Assembly (NCBI GenBank): GCA_045536045.1
Contig: JAZSMU010000080.1
Coordinates: 1-17,461 of the forward strand
DNA length: 17,461 bases
Reading direction: 5' to 3'
DNA from: RGIG1918 sp045536045
GTDB lineage: Bacteria; Cyanobacteriota; Vampirovibrionia; Gastranaerophilales; Gastranaerophilaceae
Shown here one piece after another: positions 1 through 6,085 of the stretch; positions within the stretch are counted from its first letter, which is position 1, and each line of letters begins with the position of its first letter. Both the position numbers and the translations under genes were made by a program. The notes under the pieces are model-generated. The model saw nothing but the letters and a program-made list of their open reading frames with translations, ran no database searches and was not told the DNA's origin.

Positions 1-438
1 TTCTTCAACAACCTCTATAGTTTCCTCTTGAGGTGCAACTTCTTTGTTAACTTCTTCAACAGCTTCTTCTAAAACAAGTTCGTCTTCAGAATCTGGAATA
101 ACCAACAAGTCATCATCTTCTTGAGAAATGTCAAATTTTAAATCGTCGGCTGTAGATAAATCGTCAATGTCGCTTTCTTCTCTATTTTTAATTATATTTT
201 GTTTTTGTTCTTGAATAAAATTATCAAAAGACTCATCATCCATGTCTAACAAGTCATCTGCAATGGAAATATCATCATCAGCTTCTACTTTTTCTTCAGA
301 CGCCAAATCTAAGCCCTCATCAGCCGATTCGGTGTCGTCTAAAAGCTTATCCCAACTAACCGATTCGTCCTGTTCAAAGTTCAAATCGTAATCGTCCATA
401 TTTCCGTGCGTATCTTTACTTTCTTCTTCGAAAAACAT
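1..438 (-). CDS. Strongly acidic protein of unknown function, N-terminal part only
   Basis: The reading frame starts with ATG at 438 and stays open to base 1, so 146 N-terminal residues are visible and the rest lies outside the window. About 57 of these residues are Asp or Glu, against about 8 Lys or Arg, and there is no Cys. The segment is low-complexity and probably disordered. It contains two related stretches, DISIADDLLDM (about residues 75-85) and DIDDLSTADDLKFDIS (about 110-125), which could be repeated short linear motifs. No signal peptide, membrane segment or known domain is visible. A weak GGAA lies about 9 nt before the ATG. It reads in the same direction as obg but is separated from it by a hairpin terminator, so it may have its own promoter. 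I do not recognise the family. Such acidic leaders often precede a folded domain, which cannot be seen here. Confidence 0.75.
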   Translation of the reverse strand, partial: MFFEEESKDTHGNMDDYDLNFEQDESVSWDKLLDDTESADEGLDLASEEKVEADDDISIADDLLDMDDESFDNFIQEQKQNIIKNREESDIDDLSTADDLKFDISQEDDDLLVIPDSEDELVLEEAVEEVNKEVAPQEETIEVVEE

Positions 439-473
439 TAACTAATTCCATATATGTACAAAGCCTTAGTGAA

Positions 474-504
474 ATTATATCACATAATAAATAATATGCA
501 TAAA
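474..504 (-). promoter_or_regulatory. Possible promoter for the acidic protein gene
   Basis: A perfect TATAAT lies at 474-479 on the minus strand, placing a start near 467 and a leader of about 30 nt before the ATG at 438. The matching -35 is poor: TTTATG at 499-504 with a 19-nt spacer is the best I see. In DNA this AT-rich a lone TATAAT is weak evidence. Confidence 0.3.
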
Positions 505-507
505 TGT

Positions 508-540
508 AAAAAATAAAATATCCTACATATAATGTAAGGA
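508..540 (-). terminator. Rho-independent-like terminator after obg
   Basis: Read on the minus strand, 540-521 forms TCCT(T)ACAT, loop TAT, ATGTAGGA: eight base pairs with one bulged T and a three-base loop. A T-rich run (TATTTTATTTTTT) follows at 520-508. It begins 34 nt after the obg stop codon. The stem has few G-C pairs, which is common in low-GC genomes. It would separate the obg transcript from the downstream acidic protein gene. The opposite strand also has a short T run (ATTTTT), so weak action in both directions is possible. Confidence 0.6.
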
Positions 541-574
541 ATTTTTACAAAATCATCCTTATGGTTTATAAGGT

Positions 575-1855
575 TTAGTAATAGTCGCTAACATAAGTAA
601 ATTCAAGGTGTGCACAAATAACTGTGTCGCCATCTTTAACACCTAGTTTTTTTAATTTTTCAAAAACTCCCATAGAGTCTAAAATGTTCTTAAATCTAAT
701 CATTTGAGAAGAATTGCGAATGTCTGTAACATTTGCTAAGCGTCTAATTTTTCCACCATCAACATAGAAAGTGTCTTTGCCAGATTTAACAACTTCATAT
801 TCGCTATCATCATTATCAGAAACACCTGTATCTTCATCAAACTCAACTTCAAATCTTGGTGCTTCAATTTCTTCTTCTTTGGTGCAAACAAAGTCTAGAA
901 GCTCTTTTACGCCCATTTTTGAAACAGCAGAAATAACAAAAATTTCTTTTTTTTCATCTTTAAATTGAGCTTTAACTTCATTAATTAAATCCTCTAAAAC
1001 AGCGTCAGCCTTATTCAAAACAATAATTTGATATCTTGAAGCCAAGTCTTCATCATATTTTTTAAGCTCATTGTTAATTTTCTTATAATTTTCAAATGGA
1101 TTTTCTTCTGTTAAGTCTATAATATGTAACAAAAATTTACATCTTTGAACATGTTTTAAAAATTCATACCCCAAACCAACACCTTCAGAAGCTCCCTCAA
1201 TTAATCCAGGAATGTCTGCTAAAACAAAAGCATCTCCTGTTGGTTTTTTAACAACACCCAAATTTGGGACTAATGTTGTAAAAGGATAATCTGCAATTTT
1301 AGGACGAGCAGAAGAAACAGAGCTTATAAATGTTGATTTGCCAGCATTTGGCATACCCAAAAGCCCAACATCTGCAATTAATTTCAGCTCTAAGCTTAAT
1401 TCGCGAATAACAGGAGGTTCTCCTGGTTCGCAAAACTGTGGTGCTCTTTTTTGAGCTGTTGCAAAGTGAGTGTTTCCTCTTCCTCCTCTGCCACCTTTTG
1501 CAATCAAAACTTTTTGCCCGTGAGAATTAATATCTGCAATAATTTTATCTGTTTTAAGGTCTTTAACAATAACACCAACAGGAACTTTAATTATTAAATC
1601 TTTTCCAACTTTTCCATATTGGTTCTTGCTTCTTCCAGGTTCACCATTTTGAGCTTTAAAAACAGATTGATATTTAAAATCTAAAAGAGTAGATAAGCCT
1701 TCATCTCCTTCAAAAAAGACATCTCCACCTCTGCCACCATCTCCTCCAGCAGGGCCACCTTTATCAACATATTTTTCGCGACGCCAAGCAACTGTGCCGT
1801 CGCCACCTCTGCCAGATTCAACTCTTATTTTTGCACTGTCTATAAATTGTACCAA
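575..1855 (-). CDS. obgE: Obg family GTPase (ribosome assembly)
   Basis: Obg binds GTP and acts in assembly of the large ribosomal subunit; in many bacteria it is also tied to stress response and chromosome segregation. All three Obg domains are visible in 426 residues, a usual length. The glycine-rich Obg fold spans about 1-158 (GRGGDGTVAWRREK, GGPAGGDGGRGGDV). The G domain has P-loop GMPNAGKST at 167-175, DIPGLIEGA at 214-222, NKAD at 281-284 and ISA at 308-310. A C-terminal OCT-type domain lies at about 355-420. The start codon is TTG at 1853-1855: translation from it gives MVQFIDSAKI, which fits the conserved Obg N-terminus, and an AAGG lies 8 nt upstream. That TTG directly follows the TAG stop of the upstream gene, so translation is probably coupled. 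A terminator follows at 508-540. Confidence 0.97.
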   Translation of the reverse strand: MVQFIDSAKIRVESGRGGDGTVAWRREKYVDKGGPAGGDGGRGGDVFFEGDEGLSTLLDFKYQSVFKAQNGEPGRSKNQYGKVGKDLIIKVPVGVIVKDLKTDKIIADINSHGQKVLIAKGGRGGRGNTHFATAQKRAPQFCEPGEPPVIRELSLELKLIADVGLLGMPNAGKSTFISSVSSARPKIADYPFTTLVPNLGVVKKPTGDAFVLADIPGLIEGASEGVGLGYEFLKHVQRCKFLLHIIDLTEENPFENYKKINNELKKYDEDLASRYQIIVLNKADAVLEDLINEVKAQFKDEKKEIFVISAVSKMGVKELLDFVCTKEEEIEAPRFEVEFDEDTGVSDNDDSEYEVVKSGKDTFYVDGGKIRRLANVTDIRNSSQMIRFKNILDSMGVFEKLKKLGVKDGDTVICAHLEFTYVSDYY

Positions 1856-2431
1856 CTATACTGCCTTTTTGTGTAATAATTCCGAGCTTTCAACTGTTAG
1901 CATTTCATTAACTCTCATGCCCAGTTGTGAGAACTCATATCTTAACATGGAATCTGTCCGATTTGAATTTTTCAATAAATTCACAACCATCAAAGCCATG
2001 TCATTTAAGTCCTTAATTTCTATTCTACCATGCTCAAAATCATCCAACACTTCCATTAAGAAAGGATAGGCAATTTTTCCATCATATTTGTTAATTATTG
2101 AAATCCAATGCTTAAGATTATCATCCTTAACGCACTCATAAGTAAGCATTAAGTAATATTTAGCATATCTTGCAAATTGTTCTAAAAATTCATTTTCGCT
2201 TTGCAATTCCATCATATTTTTGTAATACAAAATAAATTTTTCAGATAAATTATCATCAGCAGAAATTGAATCAGAGCTTTGCATAGAAAGATAATCAAAA
2301 ATAAAATCCCCAAAAAGCTTGGTATTTCCTTCATAGCACTTTTTAATGTTTAGAAAAAATTGCAAGCCATCAGAAGTTAATTCTAATTCCAAAAAAGTAA
2401 AAATCTTTTCTAAATCATTAACACCACTCAT
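1856..2431 (-). CDS. Uncharacterised helical protein; resembles the helical middle part of DUF262 proteins
   Basis: A 191-residue, mainly alpha-helical, cytoplasmic-looking protein with ATG at 2431; an in-frame TAA two codons upstream limits the start. No good Shine-Dalgarno precedes it. I do not recognise a named family with certainty. The central and C-terminal part (YAKYYLMLTY at 89-98, then AYPFLMEVLDDFEHG at 121-135 and a helix ending LLKNSNR) recalls the helical region that follows the ParB/Srx-like fold in DUF262 (GmrS-type) proteins, where a YPFL motif and a helix ending in RR are common. The DGQQR-type catalytic motif of DUF262 and the HNH of DUF1524 are both absent, so if related it is a stand-alone or degraded piece. 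It abuts obg with no gap and is probably co-transcribed with it. Function unknown; the resemblance is from memory and weak. Confidence 0.8.
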   Translation of the reverse strand: MSGVNDLEKIFTFLELELTSDGLQFFLNIKKCYEGNTKLFGDFIFDYLSMQSSDSISADDNLSEKFILYYKNMMELQSENEFLEQFARYAKYYLMLTYECVKDDNLKHWISIINKYDGKIAYPFLMEVLDDFEHGRIEIKDLNDMALMVVNLLKNSNRTDSMLRYEFSQLGMRVNEMLTVESSELLHKKAV

Positions 2432-2444
2432 AATTTAAAATTTT

Positions 2445-2472
2445 AATGTACAAAGCATGGCAAGGGCAAAAA
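2445..2472 (-). promoter_or_regulatory. Weak possible promoter for the 1856-2431/obg transcript
   Basis: On the minus strand TACATT lies at 2445-2450 and TTTTTG at 2467-2472, with a 16-nt spacer. Transcription would begin about 7 nt before the ATG at 2431, too close for a Shine-Dalgarno. Both hexamers are poor matches, and the AT-rich divergent region offers other choices. Confidence 0.2.
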
Positions 2473-2492
2473 TATTAATATAATTTTGTTAC

Positions 2493-2511
2493 ATTTTGAA
2501 ATATTTTGAAA
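2493..2511 (+). repeat. Tandem direct repeat ATTTTGAAA in the divergent promoter region
   Basis: ATTTTGAAA occurs at 2493-2501 and again at 2503-2511. The copies start 10 bp apart, one helical turn, so they face the same side of the DNA. Each contains a TTGAAA that could serve as a -35. The repeat lies between divergent genes and could be a regulator site or simply a duplicated promoter element. Confidence 0.45.
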
Positions 2512-2523
2512 AATTAGTATTAT
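2496..2523 (+). promoter_or_regulatory. Probable promoter of the MFS gene, giving a leaderless mRNA
   Basis: TTGAAA at 2496-2501, a 16-nt spacer and TATTAT at 2518-2523 form a good vegetative-type promoter. The start would fall at about 2530-2531, on or next to the ATG at 2531. There is no Shine-Dalgarno before that ATG, which fits a leaderless transcript. Confidence 0.5.
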
Positions 2524-2530
2524 AAATTTT

Positions 2531-3694
2531 ATGAAAAATTTTAAATTTAATGCAATTCTTTTTATTTTATATTTAGGTTTTATTTCAATAGGCATTCCAG
2601 ACCAAATCTTAGGTGTTGCTTGGCCTAGTATGCGTCAAGATTTCACAAAACCAATTGAAGCTGCTGGAATTATTGTTTCAACAATAACGATTTTCACAAT
2701 TCTATCAAGCTTTTTAAGTCCATTTTTTATCAAAAAATTTAAAACAAATACAATCTTAACTTTTTCAACATTTTTGATAATAATAGCCCTAACAGGTTTT
2801 ACTATTGCTCCAAATTGGATAATTTTACTTCTTTTTTGTATTCCTATGGGTCTTGGAGCAGGAACGGTTGATGCTTCTTTAAATAATTATGCAAGCAAAA
2901 ATTTTGACGCAAGAAACCTAAATTGGCTTCACGCAAGCTGGGGGATAGGCGCAACAATTGGTCCTATGATAATGACTTTTGCCCTAACATTCAATTCTTG
3001 GAAATTTGGTTATATTTTAATTTCTTGCTTATTATTTATATTTTATTTAACTTTTATCTTTACTAAAAATTTATGGATAGAAGAGAAAGAGGAACACACT
3101 CAAAAAGAAAAAGAAAAAACTGTTAATTTGAAAGAAGTTTTAAAATTAAAACCAATTTTAAGCATGTTATTTTTCTTTCTATATGCAGCTCTTGAAGTTG
3201 GAGTTGGGCTTTGGGGTGCAACAGTTTTAATTGAATCTAGAAACTTCAGCCCATTAGCTTCAGGCACATTAATTACTGCTTATTGGGCGTCTTTAACAGT
3301 TGGAAGATTTTTAACTGGCGTTATTGCAAATAAATTTAAAACAGACAATATTATAACCACAGGGCTTGCTTTAGGGCTTTTTGGAATGATTTTATTTTGC
3401 ACACATAATTTTATTTTAAATGCAATCGCACTAATGATTTTTGGGCTTGGAATTTCAGGGCTTTTCCCTTGTATGATGAGCATTGGCTCAAAAAGATTTG
3501 GCGAAACATTTGATATTTTATGTGGATTTCAAGTAGGATTTGCAAGCATTGGAGTGTGCACACTTCCATCTTTAATTGGAGTTATAATAAACAAGACAAA
3601 CCTAGAGTTTTTACCTTTGATTATAATTTTAATAACAATTTTAATGCTTGCTATAGATTACAAATTAAAGAAAAAAGAAAATGTACAATCTTAA
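2531..3694 (+). CDS. Major facilitator superfamily transporter, FucP/COG0738-like
   Basis: A 387-residue inner-membrane protein with about 12 hydrophobic segments in two halves, joined by a charged cytoplasmic loop at about 182-200 (EEKEEHTQKEKEK). This is standard MFS architecture and length. GLGAGTVDASLNNYAS at 107-122, WLHASWGIGATIGP at 132-145 and YWASLTVGRFLTG at 251-263 are reminiscent of the fucose permease/FHS branch of sugar-proton symporters. The substrate cannot be told from sequence; a sugar or related small molecule is an inference. No periplasmic partner or sugar enzyme lies nearby. The ATG at 2531 lacks a Shine-Dalgarno and sits 7 nt after a -10-like TATTAT. The last 14 nt overlap the next gene in another frame, implying co-transcription with it and prmC. 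Confidence 0.9.
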   Translation: MKNFKFNAILFILYLGFISIGIPDQILGVAWPSMRQDFTKPIEAAGIIVSTITIFTILSSFLSPFFIKKFKTNTILTFSTFLIIIALTGFTIAPNWIILLLFCIPMGLGAGTVDASLNNYASKNFDARNLNWLHASWGIGATIGPMIMTFALTFNSWKFGYILISCLLFIFYLTFIFTKNLWIEEKEEHTQKEKEKTVNLKEVLKLKPILSMLFFFLYAALEVGVGLWGATVLIESRNFSPLASGTLITAYWASLTVGRFLTGVIANKFKTDNIITTGLALGLFGMILFCTHNFILNAIALMIFGLGISGLFPCMMSIGSKRFGETFDILCGFQVGFASIGVCTLPSLIGVIINKTNLEFLPLIIILITILMLAIDYKLKKKENVQS

Positions 3695-4190
3695 AAAAAC
3701 ACTATTTTTATATTTAACACCAAGACAAAGAAGTCAGCTTTTTGCTCATGTTTTTGCTTTAACTAAAAAGAATATGGAGCTTGATGTTGAAGAAATTTTA
3801 GGTAAATTTTTAGATGATGAAATTTATTATAATAAACTAGGCTCTCCTCATTTTGAATTTGTTATTGAAAATCTTGAAAATGACACTTTTATAAAAGAAT
3901 TAAAAATGTTTATAAAAGCTTCTAAATATCATTTTGAATATTTAGCAAAACAAGAGCCTTATATAGATAAACAAAAAGAATTTTTGAAAAAACAAAAAGA
4001 ACAAGCACGAATTAAAAAAATGCAAAAAATGCCACCAACCCAAAAACAAATTAAATATTATAAAGCATTGATAAGAAGCCACAAGCTAGAAGAAAAGCCT
4101 TTAGATGGGCTATCTCGTTGGGATTTAAGAAATTTAATTATGGAAATTATAGATAAAGATGAAAACACAAGAATTATTGAAGAAGATTGA
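3681..4190 (+). CDS. Uncharacterised Lys-rich protein with a C-terminal T-x-KQ helical motif
   Basis: A 169-residue soluble protein that I do not recognise. Residues 1-90 look helical. Residues 97-117 form a very basic Lys/Gln-rich stretch (KQKEFLKKQKEQARIKK), possibly a long helix or nucleic-acid contact. The last part (PTQKQIKYYKALIRSHKL at 119-136, then LSRWDLRNLIMEII) has the pattern T-x-[KE]-Q-[IL]-x(2)-[YI]-x-x-L with a later L-[ST]-x-x-[DE]-[LA] helix. I have seen this arrangement as a small C-terminal helical module in assorted phage and bacterial proteins, with no settled function. The start is uncertain: ATG 3681 overlaps the MFS gene by 14 nt, and an internal ATG at 3774 is an alternative. 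The 3' end overlaps prmC by 32 nt out of frame. The tight packing suggests one transcript, but gives no direct clue to function. Confidence 0.8.
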   Translation: MYNLKKTLFLYLTPRQRSQLFAHVFALTKKNMELDVEEILGKFLDDEIYYNKLGSPHFEFVIENLENDTFIKELKMFIKASKYHFEYLAKQEPYIDKQKEFLKKQKEQARIKKMQKMPPTQKQIKYYKALIRSHKLEEKPLDGLSRWDLRNLIMEIIDKDENTRIIEED

Positions 4191-5001
4191 AGAAATTTTA
4201 AAAAAAGGGAATATTGAAGAATTCAAAACAGAGGCTAAATTAATTATTCTAAGCACAACACAATTACCAATGGGAAAAATTATTTTAGATGAAATTATTG
4301 ACGATAATATTTCTGAAAAAACAATAAAAGTGGCTGAAGATAGAATTAAAACAAAAAAACCTATTCAACAACTTTTAGGCGAAAGCTATTTTATGGGAAA
4401 TGTTTTTAAAGTTAATGAAAACACGCTTATTCCAAGAGATGAAACGGAATTTCTTGTTTTAAAAGCAATAGAAAAAATTAAAACTATTAAAAAAGAAAAA
4501 ATTCATATTTTAGATATTGGAACAGGAACAGGAATTATCCCAATTTCAATTGCACTTAACACTAAAAATGTTGAAATTTTAGGAGTTGATATTTCAACTT
4601 CGGCTTTAACTGTTGCAATTGAAAATGCTCAAAAATATTTGCCTTCAAACATTGTTTTATTTAGAAAATCTGATTTGTTTGAAAATGTTAAAGAAACTTT
4701 TGATATTATCATTTCAAACCCACCTTATATCCCAATTAAAGAAAAAAACACCCTGCAAGAAGAAGTTATGTTTGACCCAGAAATAGCCCTTTTTGCACCA
4801 GATGACGGTGGAATTTATTTTTATAAAAAAATAATTGAAAATTCTAAACCTCATCTAAAAGAAAATGGTTTTATTCTTTTTGAACTAGGCATTGGGCAAA
4901 GCGAATTGGTTAAAAAAATAATGGAAGAAAACAGTTTTAAAAATATTGAAATCGTTAAAGATTTAGCAGGAATCGGTAGAGTAATTGTTGCACAAATTTA
5001 A
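4159..5001 (+). CDS. prmC: Release factor glutamine N5-methyltransferase PrmC (HemK)
   Basis: PrmC methylates the glutamine of the GGQ motif in class I release factors RF1 and RF2, using S-adenosylmethionine, and so improves translation termination. The 280-residue length matches the family. An N-terminal helical domain (about 1-80) ends in QQLLGESYFMG. Then come IPRDETE (91-97), the SAM-binding DIGTGTG (119-125), a second-strand acidic DIS (144-146), and the signature NPPYIP (187-192) that contacts the target glutamine. The C-terminal FELGIGQ (241-247) is also typical. The start at ATG 4159 lies 32 nt inside the preceding gene and has only a weak GGAAA upstream, so translation is probably coupled. 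prfA, a common neighbour, is not in the window. Confidence 0.96.
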   Translation: MKTQELLKKIEEILKKGNIEEFKTEAKLIILSTTQLPMGKIILDEIIDDNISEKTIKVAEDRIKTKKPIQQLLGESYFMGNVFKVNENTLIPRDETEFLVLKAIEKIKTIKKEKIHILDIGTGTGIIPISIALNTKNVEILGVDISTSALTVAIENAQKYLPSNIVLFRKSDLFENVKETFDIIISNPPYIPIKEKNTLQEEVMFDPEIALFAPDDGGIYFYKKIIENSKPHLKENGFILFELGIGQSELVKKIMEENSFKNIEIVKDLAGIGRVIVAQI

Positions 5002-5011
5002 TCGCAAAATG

Positions 5012-5039
5012 TTGAAAAAGCCTTTTAAACCATTATAAT
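5012..5039 (+). promoter_or_regulatory. Probable promoter of the FliK-like gene, giving a leaderless mRNA
   Basis: TTGAAA at 5012-5017, a 16-nt spacer and a perfect TATAAT at 5034-5039. The ATG at 5048 is 8 nt after the -10 box, so the predicted RNA start falls on or within 2 nt of it. No Shine-Dalgarno is present. The layout closely matches that before the MFS gene. Confidence 0.6.
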
Positions 5040-5047
5040 TAAATTTA

Positions 5048-6007
5048 ATGAATAATTTTAACCCAATAAATTTTTTTAATAGATTTAATACGCAAACAAC
5101 AAGCAATTTAAACAGAACTCAAAACACACAAAATGTTGATGCTTCTTCTCAAAATGCAGTTAAGCCAAGCATTCCAAACCCTGTTTTGAATGTTCAAAAT
5201 AATGGTTCTATGCCATTTTTTATGTTTGAACAAAATAATTTGATGAATAATTTTGAAAAACTTTTACTTTTAAGAGAACTTTTGGCACTCCCTAAGGATT
5301 TACAAGAATTTTTAAATACTGAAATGACAAAAGAAAGTGCAAAACTTTTAAACACTTTAAACAAAGAGGGAGCTTTTAAAAACATTACTCCAAAAGAAAT
5401 TATGGCTCTTTTAAATGAAAAATCGCCAGAAGCATTAAAAAAGCTCTCTAACATGGTTTTAGAGTATGGAAAAATTCAAGATACCTCAACACAAAAAGAT
5501 TTACGCCAATTAATTGGCTTTTTAGCGAGTGTTAATAACCAAAATCAAGATGCAAACCAAACAATTAAAAACTTTTTACTGTTTTATCTTCCTTATTTGC
5601 CCCTAAATTCAGAAGGTGGCAAAGATAACTTAAATTTTGAATTAGAATTTTTAGAAAATAAAGAAGAAAATTCTCAAACAGCAACTGTTATCGTTAACAC
5701 GATTAATTATGGGACTGTTAAAGGAATATTAGAGATTAAAGGCACATCTGATATGCTTGTTTTAATTCAGGCAGAAGAAAATTTCCCATCTTCAATGTTA
5801 GAAAAATTATTCTTTGAAAAAACTAAATCAATGAATATAAACCCACAAATTATTAAAGAAAAAACAAAAATTCAAAAACAAAAAAACGACAAACAAAATG
5901 TTCAAATTAATTCTGGAAGCTCTATAAATTCATATTTGCTTTTTGCAATTTATTCATTAATAAGATTAATAATTGAAATAGATAACTCTAACTTATCCTC
6001 TAATTAA
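5048..6007 (+). CDS. Probable FliK-like flagellar hook-length protein, divergent
   Basis: A 319-residue protein just upstream of the flagellar rod genes. Residues 1-60 are rich in Asn, Gln, Ser and Thr and probably disordered. Residues 63-165 are helical and Leu/Lys-rich. Residues 171-275 look like a compact alpha/beta domain, with a Leu/Pro segment (FLLFYLPYLPLN, 176-187), beta strands (TATVIVNTINYGTVKGILEI, 211-230) and an amphipathic helix. That order (disordered N-terminus, then a 'similar-to-PedLGxVxVxL' beta region and helix) resembles the C-terminal FliK domain, as in divergent FliK proteins of Gram-positives. Unusually, residues 296-310 (YLLFAIYSLIRLIIE) form a hydrophobic C-terminal segment that ordinary FliK lacks. 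Position next to flagellar genes is the stronger support; the family call is tentative. Confidence 0.5.
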   Translation: MNNFNPINFFNRFNTQTTSNLNRTQNTQNVDASSQNAVKPSIPNPVLNVQNNGSMPFFMFEQNNLMNNFEKLLLLRELLALPKDLQEFLNTEMTKESAKLLNTLNKEGAFKNITPKEIMALLNEKSPEALKKLSNMVLEYGKIQDTSTQKDLRQLIGFLASVNNQNQDANQTIKNFLLFYLPYLPLNSEGGKDNLNFELEFLENKEENSQTATVIVNTINYGTVKGILEIKGTSDMLVLIQAEENFPSSMLEKLFFEKTKSMNINPQIIKEKTKIQKQKNDKQNVQINSGSSINSYLLFAIYSLIRLIIEIDNSNLSSN

Positions 6008-6027
6008 CCTATTTCGCCCATATTTTT

Positions 6028-6054
6028 TGAAGTTATCTAATTTTAATCCGACAC
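6028..6054 (+). promoter_or_regulatory. Candidate sigma-28 (FliA/SigD) type flagellar promoter
   Basis: TGAAGTTA at 6028-6035, exactly 11 nt, then TCCGACAC at 6047-6054. The enteric sigma-28 consensus is TAAAGTTT-N11-GCCGATAA. The site matches 6 of 8 in the first box and 5 of 8 in the second, including the CCGA core, with exact spacing. It lies just upstream of the rod genes, where such a promoter makes sense. No vegetative-type pair of boxes is evident here. Confidence 0.45.
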
Positions 6055-6056
6055 AA

Positions 6057-6072
6057 AAATTGGTACCAATTT
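6057..6072 (+). promoter_or_regulatory. Perfect 16-bp palindrome, possible operator
   Basis: AAATTGGTACCAATTT reads the same on both strands over all 16 bp. It starts 3 bp after the candidate sigma-28 -10 box and ends 13 bp before the ATG at 6086, so it covers the expected transcription start. With no loop it is more likely a protein-binding operator than an RNA hairpin. AAGGA, the ribosome site of the next gene, follows at 6076-6080. Confidence 0.5.
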
Positions 6073-6085
6073 ATTAAGGATAATT

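Noticed and set aside
1794..2069. A 91-residue plus-strand frame across the obg/upstream-gene junction
   Set aside because: It is antisense to two better-supported genes, has no ribosome site and reads as low-information sequence.
5997..6023. A second sigma-28-like site (GCCCATAT at 6016-6023)
   Set aside because: The -10-like box is fair but the sequence 11 nt upstream (CCTCTAAT) does not resemble the -35.
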